From contig JAKPTB010000143.1 of assembly GCA_029555205.1 (NCBI GenBank), forward strand, positions 1-64,000: a DNA stretch of 64,000 nt, read 5' to 3'. A program made the position numbers and the translations under genes. Numbering within the stretch: position 1 is the first letter of the stretch; each line of letters begins with the position of its first letter. Shown here piece by piece: positions 1-8,407 of this stretch. The notes below the pieces were generated by a model. The model ran no database searches and was not told the DNA's origin. It was given only the letters and a program-made list of their open reading frames with translations. This stretch comes from Bacillota bacterium. GTDB lineage: Bacteria > Bacillota > Desulfotomaculia > Desulfotomaculales > Pelotomaculaceae.

Positions 1-24
1 CCTGGGAGAGTAGGTCGCCGCCAG
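1..24 (+). rRNA. rrf: 5S rRNA, 3' end only
   Basis: The first 24 bases match the conserved 3' end of bacterial 5S rRNA (GGGAGAGTAGGTCGCCGCC). The rest of the rRNA operon lies upstream of the window. A terminator hairpin follows directly, as expected for the end of an rrn operon. Confidence 0.85.
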
Positions 25-35
25 AATAATTTTAA

Positions 36-66
36 AAGCTTCACGGTTAACCCGTGGGGCTTTTTC
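36..66 (+). terminator. rRNA operon terminator, copy 1
   Basis: Eleven paired bases including two G-T wobbles (36-46 with 52-62, loop TTAAC), followed by a T run. It sits just after the 5S tail. Confidence 0.85.
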
Positions 67-160
67 TATTTAACAATACAGAGAGTGCCGGAACGGGTTA
101 AGATTTTCTGACTTCCGACTTCTGATTTCTGACTTCTGAAACAGCCGCCAGAATAATTTT

Positions 161-190
161 AAGGACACATCAGTTTATGGTGTGTCCTTT
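161..190 (+). terminator. hairpin terminator after repeat copy 2
   Basis: AAGGACACA at 161-169 pairs with TGTGTCCTT at 181-189 (9 bp, 11-base loop), then T residues. Its sequence is unrelated to the copy 1 and 3 hairpins although it follows the same repeated flank. Confidence 0.7.
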
Positions 191-285
191 GTTATTATTT
201 GAGCAAGGATGCCGGAGGTTTTTGATTTCTTCTCACCTCTAACCTCTAACCTCTCACATCTCAAACAGCCGCAGAATAATTTTAA

Positions 286-316
286 AAGCTTCACGGTTAA
301 CCCGTGGGGCTTTCTC
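286..316 (+). terminator. rRNA terminator, copy 3
   Basis: Same stem and loop as the hairpin at 36-66 (286-296 with 302-312, loop TTAAC). Confidence 0.75.
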
Positions 317-464
317 TATTTTATTGAAAAAACACAGCGCTTTTCCGGCTACAGGCTTTACCTGCCGAAACCGGGATAAGGTTTTCCGACTTTCTGACTT
401 TGTTTAAAGGTCGGATAATGTAGGTCGGCGGAATAAAACAGTTTCCCGGGATTTAATAAATACT

Positions 465-493
465 TAGACAAAAAAAAGATGTTATGCTATAAT
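465..493 (+). promoter_or_regulatory. sigma-A-type promoter for the opu genes
   Basis: TAGACA at 465-470, a 17-base spacer and TATAAT at 488-493. Transcription would start near 500, ahead of the leader ORF and the binding-protein gene. Confidence 0.65.
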
Positions 494-527
494 TATACAG
501 ACAACTTATCAATTAATAAGGAGTTGT

Positions 528-566
528 ATGTCATTAAATGGTTATGTTTGTAGTTTTGAATTATGA
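528..566 (+). CDS. possible 12-residue leader peptide
   Basis: AAGGAG at 518-523 precedes ATG at 528. The frame reads MSLNGYVCSFEL and stops with TGA at 564-566, touching the AAAGGAG of the next gene (566-572). Placement and a good ribosome site suggest a translated leader coupled to the binding-protein gene. Nothing recognisable is encoded, and the ORF may be incidental. Confidence 0.35.
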   Translation: MSLNGYVCSFEL

Positions 567-581
567 AAGGAGATGTTAGAA

Positions 582-1610
582 TTGCAAAAAGTTTTGTCTA
601 AGAATATCATTGTCAGAGTTACATTTATGTTGCTCATCGTAGCTGTATTGGCATCTTCAGTTATAGGTTGCAATGCGAAGGTTGAACAGAAAGCACAAGA
701 CAAAACAATCATGTTTGGTGATTTTAATTGGGACAGCGCTCTTATCAATAACAGGATAGCACAGTTTATTATCGAGAACGGTTATGGTTATGAAACAGAC
801 AGTATGCCGGGGGAAACAATACCTTTGATGCAGGGTTTATCCAGGGGTGACATTGACGTTGCAATGGAAATATGGGTTCAAAACGCTCAGGAAGCTTATG
901 ATAAGGGTATCGCTGATGGCAGTTTTGTTGATTTGGGAACTAACTTTAATGACAACGTGCAGGGAATGTTCGTGCCTGCCTATGTAGTTAAAGGGGACCC
1001 CGATAGAGGAATTGAGCCAATGGCGCCGGATCTCAAATCTTATAAGGATCTACCTGATTATAAGGATTTGTTCCAGGATCCCGAGGAGCCGAATATGGGA
1101 AGATTTTATGGAGCTGTTCCCGGGTGGGAGGCCGATCATATTATAACTGAAAAATTTGATACATACGGTCTTTCAAAATACTATAGTATTTTCCGGCCCG
1201 GTTCTGGCGCTTCTCTGGCATCTTCACTGGTTTCCGCCTATGAAAAAGGTCAGCCGTGGTTTGGGTATTACTGGGGGCCCACCTGGATTTTTGGTAAGCT
1301 GGACCTGTTTCAAATAGAGGAACCTCCGTACAGTGAAGGGCTGTGGAACAACGGATATGGTTGCCAATTCCCGGCTGTTGATGTAAATATTGTGGTCCAT
1401 AAGGATTTGCCCGAACAGGCTCCGGAAATTGTAGAGTTCTTAAAGAGATACGAAATGAAAAGCGATATTATCAGTGAAGCTCTGGCTTACATGAATGATA
1501 AAGGTGTAGAAGCTGAGCAGGCTGCCATCTGGTTTCTAAGGGAAAAACGAGATATTTGGACAACGTGGGTTTCTGATGAAATTGCTGAAAAGGTAAAACA
1601 AAAGCTCTAA
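582..1610 (+). CDS. opuAC: glycine betaine/proline-type ABC transporter substrate-binding lipoprotein
   Basis: Binding component of an osmoprotectant importer of the OpuAC/ProX type. A hydrophobic N-terminus ends in a lipobox-like VIGC, so the mature protein is probably lipid-anchored. The rest (GDFNWDSA near the start, a central Trp/Tyr-rich YYWGPTWIF) fits the family, and length is normal. The AAAGGAG at 566-572 touches ATG 573 but lies 9 bases before TTG 582, so TTG 582 is the better start. The permease gene follows. No ATPase gene is nearby. Betaine, choline or proline specificity cannot be told from sequence alone. Confidence 0.82.
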   Translation: MQKVLSKNIIVRVTFMLLIVAVLASSVIGCNAKVEQKAQDKTIMFGDFNWDSALINNRIAQFIIENGYGYETDSMPGETIPLMQGLSRGDIDVAMEIWVQNAQEAYDKGIADGSFVDLGTNFNDNVQGMFVPAYVVKGDPDRGIEPMAPDLKSYKDLPDYKDLFQDPEEPNMGRFYGAVPGWEADHIITEKFDTYGLSKYYSIFRPGSGASLASSLVSAYEKGQPWFGYYWGPTWIFGKLDLFQIEEPPYSEGLWNNGYGCQFPAVDVNIVVHKDLPEQAPEIVEFLKRYEMKSDIISEALAYMNDKGVEAEQAAIWFLREKRDIWTTWVSDEIAEKVKQKL

Positions 1611-1689
1611 ATAGTCTAATAGCATTCGCTCAGACCGACAACGAATAGGACAAGCAATAAGAGCAGCAATAAGAAATTGTGAGGTGAAT

Positions 1690-1713
1690 CAGGCTATCAA
1701 GTTTGATAGCCTG
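1690..1713 (+). promoter_or_regulatory. intercistronic stem-loop before the permease gene
   Basis: CAGGCTATCA at 1690-1699 pairs perfectly with TGATAGCCTG at 1704-1713 around a four-base loop. No ribosome site is visible within 12 bases of the permease ATG (1724). The nearest candidate, GAGGTG at 1681-1686, would be brought to about 13 bases from the ATG if the hairpin folds. There is no T run, so it is not a terminator. A translation or mRNA-stability element is inferred. Confidence 0.5.
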
Positions 1714-1723
1714 AAATAATATA

Positions 1724-2566
1724 ATGAATGAATTTCCTGAGTTTTTATATTTTCCCATTGCTTCATATGTAAATGATTTTATGGCCCTTCTACTGCAAAA
1801 GTTTGGTACGTTTTTTGATCGGATCACACTAGTTATATTAAACATGTTGATGTTAATAGAAAAATTCTTACTCTGGCTTCCCTGGTGGAGTATAATAATC
1901 GCGGTGCTCTACCTGGGCTGGAAATCGACTAAATCGTGGATTACCGCTGCAGTTATGGCTTTGCTACTGGTTATGGTGGGTAGCTTCGGCATGTGGGAAT
2001 TAATGATGCAAACTCTCGCAATAGTAGGCGGGGCAGTCGTTTTTTCAATATTAATGGGGATTCCCACAGGAATACTTATGGCTTCCAGTAAAAAGCTAGA
2101 TGCCATTATAAGGCCGGTTCTTGACGCCATGCAGACAATGCCCAGCTTCGTCTACCTAATTCCCGCAATGATGTTTTTCGGATTGGGCAAAGTTCCCGGT
2201 TTGTTTGCAACAATTATTTATGCTATGCCACCAGTAATTCGCCTCACCAGCTTGGGAATAACCCATGTTTCCAGTGATGTGGTTGAAGCAGGCAGGGCAT
2301 TCGGTTCAACCAAAATGCAATTGTTGCTCAAAGTTCAGTTGCCCCTTGCCATGCCCAGTATAATGACCGGGATTAACCAGACAACCATGATGGCTCTGGC
2401 TATGGTAGTGATTGCTTCCATGATTGGGGCACGGGGCCTCGGCGAACAGGTACTGATATCCATAGGCAGGATTGATGTGGGACGCGGTTTAGAAGCCGGG
2501 TTGAGTATTGTTGCGCTTGCGATTGTTATCGACCGTTTACTACAAGGCATAGGGACGCGTAGTTAA
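1724..2566 (+). CDS. opuAB: glycine betaine/proline-type ABC transporter permease
   Basis: Membrane channel subunit of the ProW/OpuAB family, 280 residues with several hydrophobic segments. The cytoplasmic EAA-type loop, which contacts the ATPase, is visible as VVEAGRAFGSTKMQLLLKVQLP. The C-terminal GARGLGEQV segment is also typical. It lies 113 bases after the binding-protein gene and should form one importer with it. The ProV/OpuAA-like ATPase usually encoded first is absent on both sides, so it must come from elsewhere. A strong bidirectional terminator follows. Confidence 0.85.
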   Translation: MNEFPEFLYFPIASYVNDFMALLLQKFGTFFDRITLVILNMLMLIEKFLLWLPWWSIIIAVLYLGWKSTKSWITAAVMALLLVMVGSFGMWELMMQTLAIVGGAVVFSILMGIPTGILMASSKKLDAIIRPVLDAMQTMPSFVYLIPAMMFFGLGKVPGLFATIIYAMPPVIRLTSLGITHVSSDVVEAGRAFGSTKMQLLLKVQLPLAMPSIMTGINQTTMMALAMVVIASMIGARGLGEQVLISIGRIDVGRGLEAGLSIVALAIVIDRLLQGIGTRS

Positions 2567-2671
2567 AAGGATGTTGTTTGAGATGGAGATCCAGTTTTTA
2601 TTGCGCCTGCAGTAAAAACCTCAACCGGGCCGTTTATACTATTGTCAGGGGTTCAGCTCCCTGTAAGGTAG

Positions 2672-2716
2672 ATCATATAAACCCTTCGGTTTTATAAAGT
2701 GAAGGGTTTATATGAT
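2672..2716. terminator. bidirectional terminator between opu genes and LysM gene
   Basis: Perfect 16-bp inverted repeat (2672-2687 with 2701-2716, 13-base loop) between convergent genes. AT-rich flanks on both sides would serve either strand. Confidence 0.75.
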
Positions 2717-2772
2717 TATATTTGTGTTGTGAATGTCGTTGCTTTGAGTATTGCAGGGTAATAAGTAAAAGA

Positions 2773-3660
2773 TCAAGAAGCTGCTGCTTCCTGAACGGCA
2801 GCCTGGTGGCCTGGGTCCACTTTATTGGTACCATGCGTGCGGCTGTTTAAAAAGTGCAGGTCGAAGTGACCGTCAAAGTCGTTACCGTAAATATTCTGGC
2901 TTGTTCCGTGGGGCATTCCGGCCATAGAACAGGCTATCGCTCGCCCGTTTATCAGGAGTAATGCTGGTCGCCGGTCCCAGCTCCACTGACCCCCGAAGCA
3001 CTCCTTCATGATCTTGGAATCGCTCGCTGTAAGGGGTTCACAATCGGCATGATTGGTTCCAAAAAGACGGTAAATCTGGAACTCTCGGCCTGTACGGACA
3101 TCTCTCAGGGTAGCCGTAGACCCATTTGGAAATATGTCGTTAATTAATCCCCAACTAACCAGTTCTCTTCCTTGAGAAGATGCCGGCTGAGGCGCAGGTC
3201 TGGAAACAGCTCCCCTGCTGACCGGTTGATAATTTGCACCGGGAATCTTAAGTTTCTGTCCGGCAAATAGCGTATCAGAGCTAAGGCCGTTTAGTGATTT
3301 TATTGCGTTGATACTGGTTCCAAACTTTTCGGCAATGGTCCAGAGGCAATCACCATGTACAACTGTGTATACAGAAGAAGCTGCCGGGGCTGCAGGAGCA
3401 GGCGACGGGCTTGATTTACCAGGTATAATCAGGCTTTGACCAATTTGCAGAAAATCGGAACTTAAGTTGTTGGCTGATTTAATTGCATCCACACTAACAC
3501 CAAATTTGTTTGCAATTAACCACAGGCAATCTCCATCAGACACGGTATATTTAAAAGAATCACTTGCAAAGGCTGTATCTGACTGAACAAATCCGTAAGA
3601 GGCGGTTAACATCATCATGAGAATCAAGATAAACAGAAAAGGGCTCTTTTTATTTTTCAT
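2773..3660 (-). CDS. secreted protein with two LysM domains and a conserved C-terminal domain
   Basis: An N-terminal signal peptide (about residues 1-33, ending near AFAS) is followed by two LysM domains (about 38-82 and 98-142), which bind peptidoglycan N-acetylglucosamine. A Pro/Ala/Ser linker leads to a C-terminal domain of about 125 residues rich in conserved-looking His and aromatic positions (TNHADCEPLT, MAGMPHG, HFDLHFLNSRTHG). I recognise that domain as recurring after LysM in Firmicutes but know no proven activity. Two ATGs are adjacent; AAGGAGGT at 3665-3672 favours the one at 3660. A cell-wall or spore-coat role is inferred. Confidence 0.8.
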   Translation of the reverse strand: MKNKKSPFLFILILMMMLTASYGFVQSDTAFASDSFKYTVSDGDCLWLIANKFGVSVDAIKSANNLSSDFLQIGQSLIIPGKSSPSPAPAAPAASSVYTVVHGDCLWTIAEKFGTSINAIKSLNGLSSDTLFAGQKLKIPGANYQPVSRGAVSRPAPQPASSQGRELVSWGLINDIFPNGSTATLRDVRTGREFQIYRLFGTNHADCEPLTASDSKIMKECFGGQWSWDRRPALLLINGRAIACSMAGMPHGTSQNIYGNDFDGHFDLHFLNSRTHGTNKVDPGHQAAVQEAAAS

Positions 3661-3918
3661 CATTACCTCCTTTTAGATTGACATCAGCTACATAATGGAC
3701 TTTACTATCACAAGTTACCTGATTCTACACAATGTTGCATAATCCTCCTGATTAATAGATTAATTTAGCTATAGTTACCAAAAAAATAATTAAGCAGGTA
3801 ATAATAAAGCTAAAGAATGCTGGAATTTTGAAGAATATTGTGACAATTTGCATCTAGCAAGACAATCTGGTAGCATTAAATGAGAATTTTGAGATATGTA
3901 CAGAACGGAGGAGATAAA

Positions 3919-4029
3919 GTGGATGCATCTGCCGCTTACGCGGTTTTAAAAAGAAACCAGTGTAAGCTCCCTGGCGGGATTAACAAACATGCGGCTAAAG
4001 CGCCGCTATTAATCACGGCACTGATTTAA
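3919..4029 (+). CDS. possible 36-residue small protein
   Basis: GGAGG at 3907-3911 lies 7 bases before GTG 3919. The frame runs 36 codons (starts MDASAAYAVLKRNQ, ends LLITALI) to TAA at 4027. It sits alone in about 690 bases between the LysM gene and yebC. No family is recognised. The ribosome site is the main evidence. The remainder of 3664-4352 holds a small hairpin (GTTCAG/CTGAAC at 4098-4112) and nothing else identified. Confidence 0.35.
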   Translation: MDASAAYAVLKRNQCKLPGGINKHAAKAPLLITALI

Positions 4030-4352
4030 GCGTACACAGGTTCCATTAGCATTTATTTTGTGATTACAGCAAAGGGGTACACCTGCTTGAGTGTCTTGTT
4101 CAGTTGCTGAACTGTTCATCCGGGTTGGTATAAAAATAACCTGTTGGCAACCGCTTAAAAAACGTTTAAACTTTAGATAGATTTAACCAGGCAAAGCGGC
4201 CTTTGGGATTATAAGGATAATTGCCCGCTTAATTATTACCATAATATACCATTTCATTCAATATTGTGAATGTATCTGAATCCGTAATTGCTGATAATGT
4301 CCTTATTTTTTTCAATGACATTTGGATTACGATGGGAAGGAGAGAACTAAAT

Positions 4353-5087
4353 TTGTCCGGTCATTCAAAATGGGCTACAATCAAGCGTAAAAAAGCCAAA
4401 GTGGATGCCCAGCGCGGCAAGCTTTTCACGCGTTTGGCAAGGGAGATTATTGTTGCTGCCCGCCAGGGCGGTGGTGATCCTGATGGTAACATCCGCTTGA
4501 AAACTGCTATACAAAAGGCAAAGGAAGCCAACATCCCCAATGAAAATATCACACGGGCCATTCAAAGGGGATGCGGGGAGCAGGGTGGTTCGAACCTTGA
4601 GGAAATAACTTATGAAGGATATGGCCCGGGTGGTGTGGCAGTCCTGTTGCAAATCATGACAGATAACCGCAATCGTACAGCGGGTGAGATTCGCCATATT
4701 TTTTCCAGGAACGGTGGAAATCTTGGTGAAAGCGGATGTGTGGCCTGGATGTTTCAGGAAACCGGATTAATTGTCATCGATAAAGCTGAAAATCAAATTG
4801 ATGAAGATGATCTGATGCTGCTGGCATTGGAATGCGGGGCGGACGATTTTAAAGTTGAGGAAGAATCATATGAAATCATCTGCAAGCCGGGTGAAGTTCA
4901 AAAAGTAAAAGAATCTCTGGAAGAACAGGGTATAGTCGTGGCCCTGTCCGAGGTAACTATGATTCCCCAGAGTACGGTGAGTCTTGAAGGCAAGGAAGCA
5001 GAACAGATGCTAAAATTGATGGACGCTCTGGAGGAGCATGATGACGTTCAAAACGTATATGCAAATTTCGAAGTTGAAGAAGAATGA
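4353..5087 (+). CDS. yebC: YebC/PmpR family transcription/translation regulator
   Basis: Conserved DNA-binding regulator family, some members of which relieve ribosome stalling. The family hallmark SGHSKWATIKRKKAKVDAQR follows the start directly. The open frame extends 29 codons further upstream, but homologues begin at this Ser-Gly-His, and AAGGAG at 4337-4342 is correctly spaced for TTG 4353, so that start is chosen. Product 244 residues, full length. The position just before the bofC-like and ruvCAB genes is common in Firmicutes. A terminator follows immediately. Confidence 0.92.
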   Translation: MSGHSKWATIKRKKAKVDAQRGKLFTRLAREIIVAARQGGGDPDGNIRLKTAIQKAKEANIPNENITRAIQRGCGEQGGSNLEEITYEGYGPGGVAVLLQIMTDNRNRTAGEIRHIFSRNGGNLGESGCVAWMFQETGLIVIDKAENQIDEDDLMLLALECGADDFKVEEESYEIICKPGEVQKVKESLEEQGIVVALSEVTMIPQSTVSLEGKEAEQMLKLMDALEEHDDVQNVYANFEVEEE

Positions 5088-5092
5088 CTCTT

Positions 5093-5116
5093 GCCACCAA
5101 AAAGGGTGGCTTTTTT
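5093..5116 (+). terminator. terminator after yebC
   Basis: GCCACC at 5093-5098 pairs with GGTGGC at 5105-5110, followed by TTTTTT. Confidence 0.85.
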
Positions 5117-5229
5117 AATTACTATGAAAAACAACGGGTTTATCCTTGAATCAAAGCACCATTATATGGTAATAATACAGGAAGGCACCGGCTTATGGCG
5201 ATGTTTTTTGGCCTGGATCTGGAGGTATA

Positions 5230-5862
5230 ATGGTGTTCTTAACAAAGGATCAAAAAGTAACAGTAATATTTATTATTTTATTTATATTTTCTGCTGTTGC
5301 AGGCTTTGTCTGGGGCAGTTATTTGACAAATCCGCCTGAGCGCAAGCCCCTTGCTGTTTTTGGTTCTCCTGCAAGTACTGCTAACCCAGTAGTTTCCAGG
5401 GATACAGTTTTGTTCCGGGAAAAACTCTACCTCTGCGGTGATACTGAATTGTTATCCAGGGAAACGGTCCCCGGGAATATGGTTGGCCTGGACAGGAATG
5501 CCGTAATTGAAAGGTTTCCAGCTTCGGAGGGGTGGATTGTAAGTTTTAACGATCCCAGGTTTTTGACCCTGACAGTAAAATGCGGTGAATTATGTCAGGT
5601 TCACAGGAACTACCGTCATCTTGGTCTCTACCAGGGGAAAGTCGCTGTTTATGAGGGGCCCATTGAATATCAGGAAAAAATAATCCGGGTAGAGAATATT
5701 AACCTGGAGTCACTTGAACCCGGTCTCCAGGCAAAGCTGGAACAAGTGATGTCCCTGGATCAACAAACTCCATTGACCATGGAAGAGCTCAGGGGAGAGA
5801 TTGAGTTTGCCTCCGATGAGCTCTTAAACGCCTTCCTGGAAAACCTGGATGAAAGCAGTTGA
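5230..5862 (+). CDS. membrane-anchored protein, probable BofC C-terminal domain family
   Basis: 210 residues with one N-terminal membrane segment (about 9-29) and an extracytoplasmic remainder. The segment [16 protein letters not shown] resembles the BofC C-terminal domain. In Bacillus, BofC is a forespore-secreted inhibitor of sigma-K checkpoint signalling and is also encoded next to ruvA, which supports the assignment. The similarity is partial, so an equivalent sporulation role is inference. ATG 5230 follows a GGAGG stretch at 5220-5224. A terminator at 6038 ends the unit before ruvC. Confidence 0.6.
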   Translation: MVFLTKDQKVTVIFIILFIFSAVAGFVWGSYLTNPPERKPLAVFGSPASTANPVVSRDTVLFREKLYLCGDTELLSRETVPGNMVGLDRNAVIERFPASEGWIVSFNDPRFLTLTVKCGELCQVHRNYRHLGLYQGKVAVYEGPIEYQEKIIRVENINLESLEPGLQAKLEQVMSLDQQTPLTMEELRGEIEFASDELLNAFLENLDESS

Positions 5863-6037
5863 CGGTTTCACCGTTAATGATATATTTATGGGGTATTTAC
5901 GCCATTTTAGTAATTGGACCTTTCTTTTCCCAATTACCTGTGCTTTACAAAAGATATTATCCGCTCTTCTACGCCGTTTCAAGGCATCCGCTACGGGCTG
6001 TTAAACTGGTAAACCACATTATACAGACTATAAACTT

Positions 6038-6067
6038 ACCCAATATTAAAAGGATTGGGTTTTTTTT
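6038..6067 (+). terminator. terminator before ruvC
   Basis: ACCCAAT at 6038-6044 pairs with ATTGGGT at 6054-6060, then seven T residues. The 175 bases between the bofC-like gene and this hairpin hold no gene I can support. Confidence 0.8.
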
Positions 6068-6098
6068 CGTAGAAATAAGCCTTGTTGGAGGAGGGAGT

Positions 6099-6596
6099 GT
6101 GCTGGGATTGTTAATTATGGGTGTGGATCCAGGCATAGCCATAACCGGGTATGGTCTGGTTAATTATTCAGATAATCGTTATACAATTATTGATTACGGT
6201 TGCATTCGCACAGCGTCCGGTATACCGGTTCCCGAGAGGCTTAATCAGCTTTATCAAGAACTTGTCAGGATTGTTGTTAAGTATGGTCCGGAGCACTATG
6301 CCGTTGAAGAGCTGTTTTTCAATAAAAACACCAGAACTGCACTGGTGGTGGCCCAGGCCAGGGGTGTGGCGATCCTGGCTGCCGCATGTTCCGGTGTGCC
6401 TGTCTATGAATATACCCCCCTCCAGATCAAGCAGGCCGTGGCAGGCTCGGGAAGAGCCGGGAAAAGTCAGGTCCAGTTCATGGTTAAAACTATTCTCGCG
6501 CTGCCTGAGACACCTGCCCCGGACGATGTTGCCGATGCCCTGGCGGTGGCTATATGTCATGCTCATATACATTCTTGGGAAAGGAAATTTAAATGA
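6099..6596 (+). CDS. ruvC: crossover junction endodeoxyribonuclease RuvC
   Basis: Resolves Holliday junctions made by RuvAB branch migration, cutting symmetrically as a dimer. Visible acidic catalytic residues are the Asp of [13 protein letters not shown], the Glu of VEELFF, and Asp residues of [11 protein letters not shown] near the C-terminus. The open frame begins at 5859, but GGAGGAGGG at 6087-6095 points to GTG 6099, giving 165 residues, normal for the family. It overlaps ruvA by four bases (ATGA), so translation is probably coupled. Confidence 0.95.
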   Translation: MLGLLIMGVDPGIAITGYGLVNYSDNRYTIIDYGCIRTASGIPVPERLNQLYQELVRIVVKYGPEHYAVEELFFNKNTRTALVVAQARGVAILAAACSGVPVYEYTPLQIKQAVAGSGRAGKSQVQFMVKTILALPETPAPDDVADALAVAICHAHIHSWERKFK

Positions 6597-7183
6597 TTGC
6601 CTTTGTTAGAGGAAAACTGGCGGGTGTCCTGAATGGTTCCGTTCTGTTGGATGTGGGGGGCATAGGCTATCAAGTACATGTTCCCTTAAGTCTCCTCAAC
6701 AGCTTGAATGACCTGGGGAGTGAGCTCACGCTGCATACCCACCTGGTTGTCCGCGAAGATAACTTAAGCCTTTACGGCTTCAGGGAAAGGGATGAACTGG
6801 ATTGTTTTTTAAAACTCATAAATGTATCGGGTATCGGTCCCAGGGGCGCCCTGGCCATCTTGACTATTTTTTCACCAGGGGAGTTGACCAGGGTAATTAA
6901 AAATGAGGATATCTCCTCTTTAACCAGGGTACCGGGTATTGGCAAAAAAACAGCGGGCAGATTAATTCTTGAATTGAAAGACAAGATTTCCTGGATTGAG
7001 CCGGAACAGGCCAAGAAAGACGAAGGCAGGTGGGATTTGGATGCCGTCGAAGCGCTGGGAGCGCTGGGTTATCCGGCGGCAGAAGCCCGCCGGGCAGTTC
7101 AAAATGCCTTGCGTAGTTTTGAGCAAAAACCCCCTGAAGCTGAGCTGGTAAAAGCCGCCCTGCGTCTTTTGGTCAAACTGTAA
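6593..7183 (+). CDS. ruvA: Holliday junction branch migration protein RuvA
   Basis: Tetrameric Holliday-junction-binding subunit that loads the RuvB motor. The 196 residues show the N-terminal OB fold (about 1-62), two helix-hairpin-helix motifs ([13 protein letters not shown] near 80 and [16 protein letters not shown] near 115), and the C-terminal RuvB-binding domain with [13 protein letters not shown]. The start overlaps the ruvC stop and ruvB follows after 29 bases, so the three genes form one unit. Confidence 0.97.
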   Translation: MIAFVRGKLAGVLNGSVLLDVGGIGYQVHVPLSLLNSLNDLGSELTLHTHLVVREDNLSLYGFRERDELDCFLKLINVSGIGPRGALAILTIFSPGELTRVIKNEDISSLTRVPGIGKKTAGRLILELKDKISWIEPEQAKKDEGRWDLDAVEALGALGYPAAEARRAVQNALRSFEQKPPEAELVKAALRLLVKL

Positions 7184-7212
7184 GGTAAATATAAGGAACG
7201 GGGAGTATATTA

Positions 7213-8241
7213 ATGGTAACTAAAGACAGACTTATCTCACCCTCATACCGCCAGGAAGATGCTGAAGCAGACCAAAACCTTCGTCCTCGCCGGTTAGAAG
7301 AGTATATCGGCCAGGAAAAAGTAAAGGAAAACATCTCGGTTTTTATCCAGGCGGCCCTGGAACGCGGGGAGGTCCTGGATCATGTGCTGTTGTTTGGTCC
7401 TCCGGGACTTGGGAAAACCACCCTGGCCAGCATTGTTGCCAATGAAATGGGTGTGAACATCAGGACTACATCCGGGCCGGCCATCGAAAGGCCGGGTGAC
7501 CTGGCTGCCCTATTAACCAATTTGTCTGCAGGGGATGTTTTATTCATCGATGAAGTCCACCGGCTGAGCAGGGCAGTAGAGGAAATCCTGTACCCGGCCA
7601 TGGAAGATTTCGCTCTGGATATCATCATCGGTAAAGGGCCGGGCGCAAGATCCCTGCGCCTGGATCTACCCCGCTTTACCCTGGTTGGTGCTACGACCCG
7701 GGCGGGCATGCTGACGTCCCCCTTAAGGGACCGCTTCGGGATCATCTGCAGGCTTGACTATTATCAACCGGAAGAACTGGTCTTAATCCTAACCAGGGCA
7801 GCAAAAATTCTTGGAATTGAGTTGACCCGGGAGGGCTCCCTGGAGATTGCCGGGCGCTCCCGGGGTACTCCCAGGGTGGCCAACCGGTTATTGAAGAGGG
7901 TGCGGGATTACGCTCAGGTTCGTGCGGACGGGATTATCTCCCTGGATGTTGCAATTGAAGCGCTAAAGTTTTTGGAAGTAGATCCCCTGGGGCTTGACCA
8001 TACCGACCGGAGGATCCTGGAGACTATTATTAAAAAGTTCAGCGGCGGGCCTGTAGGACTGGATACCCTTGCCGCAGCCACCAGCGAAGAGCCTGAGACA
8101 CTGGAAGACGTTTACGAGCCCTACCTGATCCAGCTCGGCATGCTGGCCCGGACCCCCCGGGGACGGGTGGCCACGCCCCTGGCCCTGCGCCACCTGGGAC
8201 TGGAAAGGGACATTAATCCCGGGCAGGAAAAACTCTGGTAA
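7213..8241 (+). CDS. ruvB: Holliday junction branch migration ATPase RuvB
   Basis: Hexameric AAA+ motor of the RuvAB complex. Walker A is GPPGLGKTT, Walker B is FIDEVHR, sensor 1 is GATTRAG, and the arginine-finger region [10 protein letters not shown] is intact. A winged-helix C-terminus follows ([18 protein letters not shown]). At 342 residues it is full length. About 165 bases separate it from queH; no clear terminator is visible there. Confidence 0.97.
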   Translation: MVTKDRLISPSYRQEDAEADQNLRPRRLEEYIGQEKVKENISVFIQAALERGEVLDHVLLFGPPGLGKTTLASIVANEMGVNIRTTSGPAIERPGDLAALLTNLSAGDVLFIDEVHRLSRAVEEILYPAMEDFALDIIIGKGPGARSLRLDLPRFTLVGATTRAGMLTSPLRDRFGIICRLDYYQPEELVLILTRAAKILGIELTREGSLEIAGRSRGTPRVANRLLKRVRDYAQVRADGIISLDVAIEALKFLEVDPLGLDHTDRRILETIIKKFSGGPVGLDTLAAATSEEPETLEDVYEPYLIQLGMLARTPRGRVATPLALRHLGLERDINPGQEKLW

Positions 8242-8407
8242 AGATTAATTCCTGATCCCTTTGGGGTATGATTATTAATAGTATCTTTTTGTAGATTGTC
8301 ACCGGCCATTTATCCATAAGCCGTTGCCAAAAGATAGATAATTGTTTTCTCCAGTTTCTTTTTCAAGCATACAGTTTTAAAAGTAACCCATGATTGGAGT
8401 TAAGTCG

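Larger units (their letters stand above)
17..320 (+). repeat. three copies of the 5S tail and its terminator flank
   Basis: The segment beginning GCCGCCAGAATAATTTTAA occurs at 17-35, 144-162 and 268-285 (the last lacks one C). Copies 1 and 3 carry the same terminator. Copy 2 carries a different hairpin. The spacers are pyrimidine-rich simple repeats (GACTTCTG-like at 108-140, CTCTAACCT-like at 236-262). Confidence 0.85.

Noticed and set aside
3935-4030. Possible c-di-GMP riboswitch (GCGGCTAAAGCGCCGC region)
   Set aside because: It lacks the conserved GEMM core and receptor; only a chance resemblance.
4266-4352. N-terminal extension of YebC
   Set aside because: Homologues start at SGHSKW, and the ribosome site fits TTG 4353.
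5859-6098. 80-residue N-terminal extension of RuvC
   Set aside because: It crosses a terminator hairpin and lies upstream of a strong ribosome site at 6087-6095.
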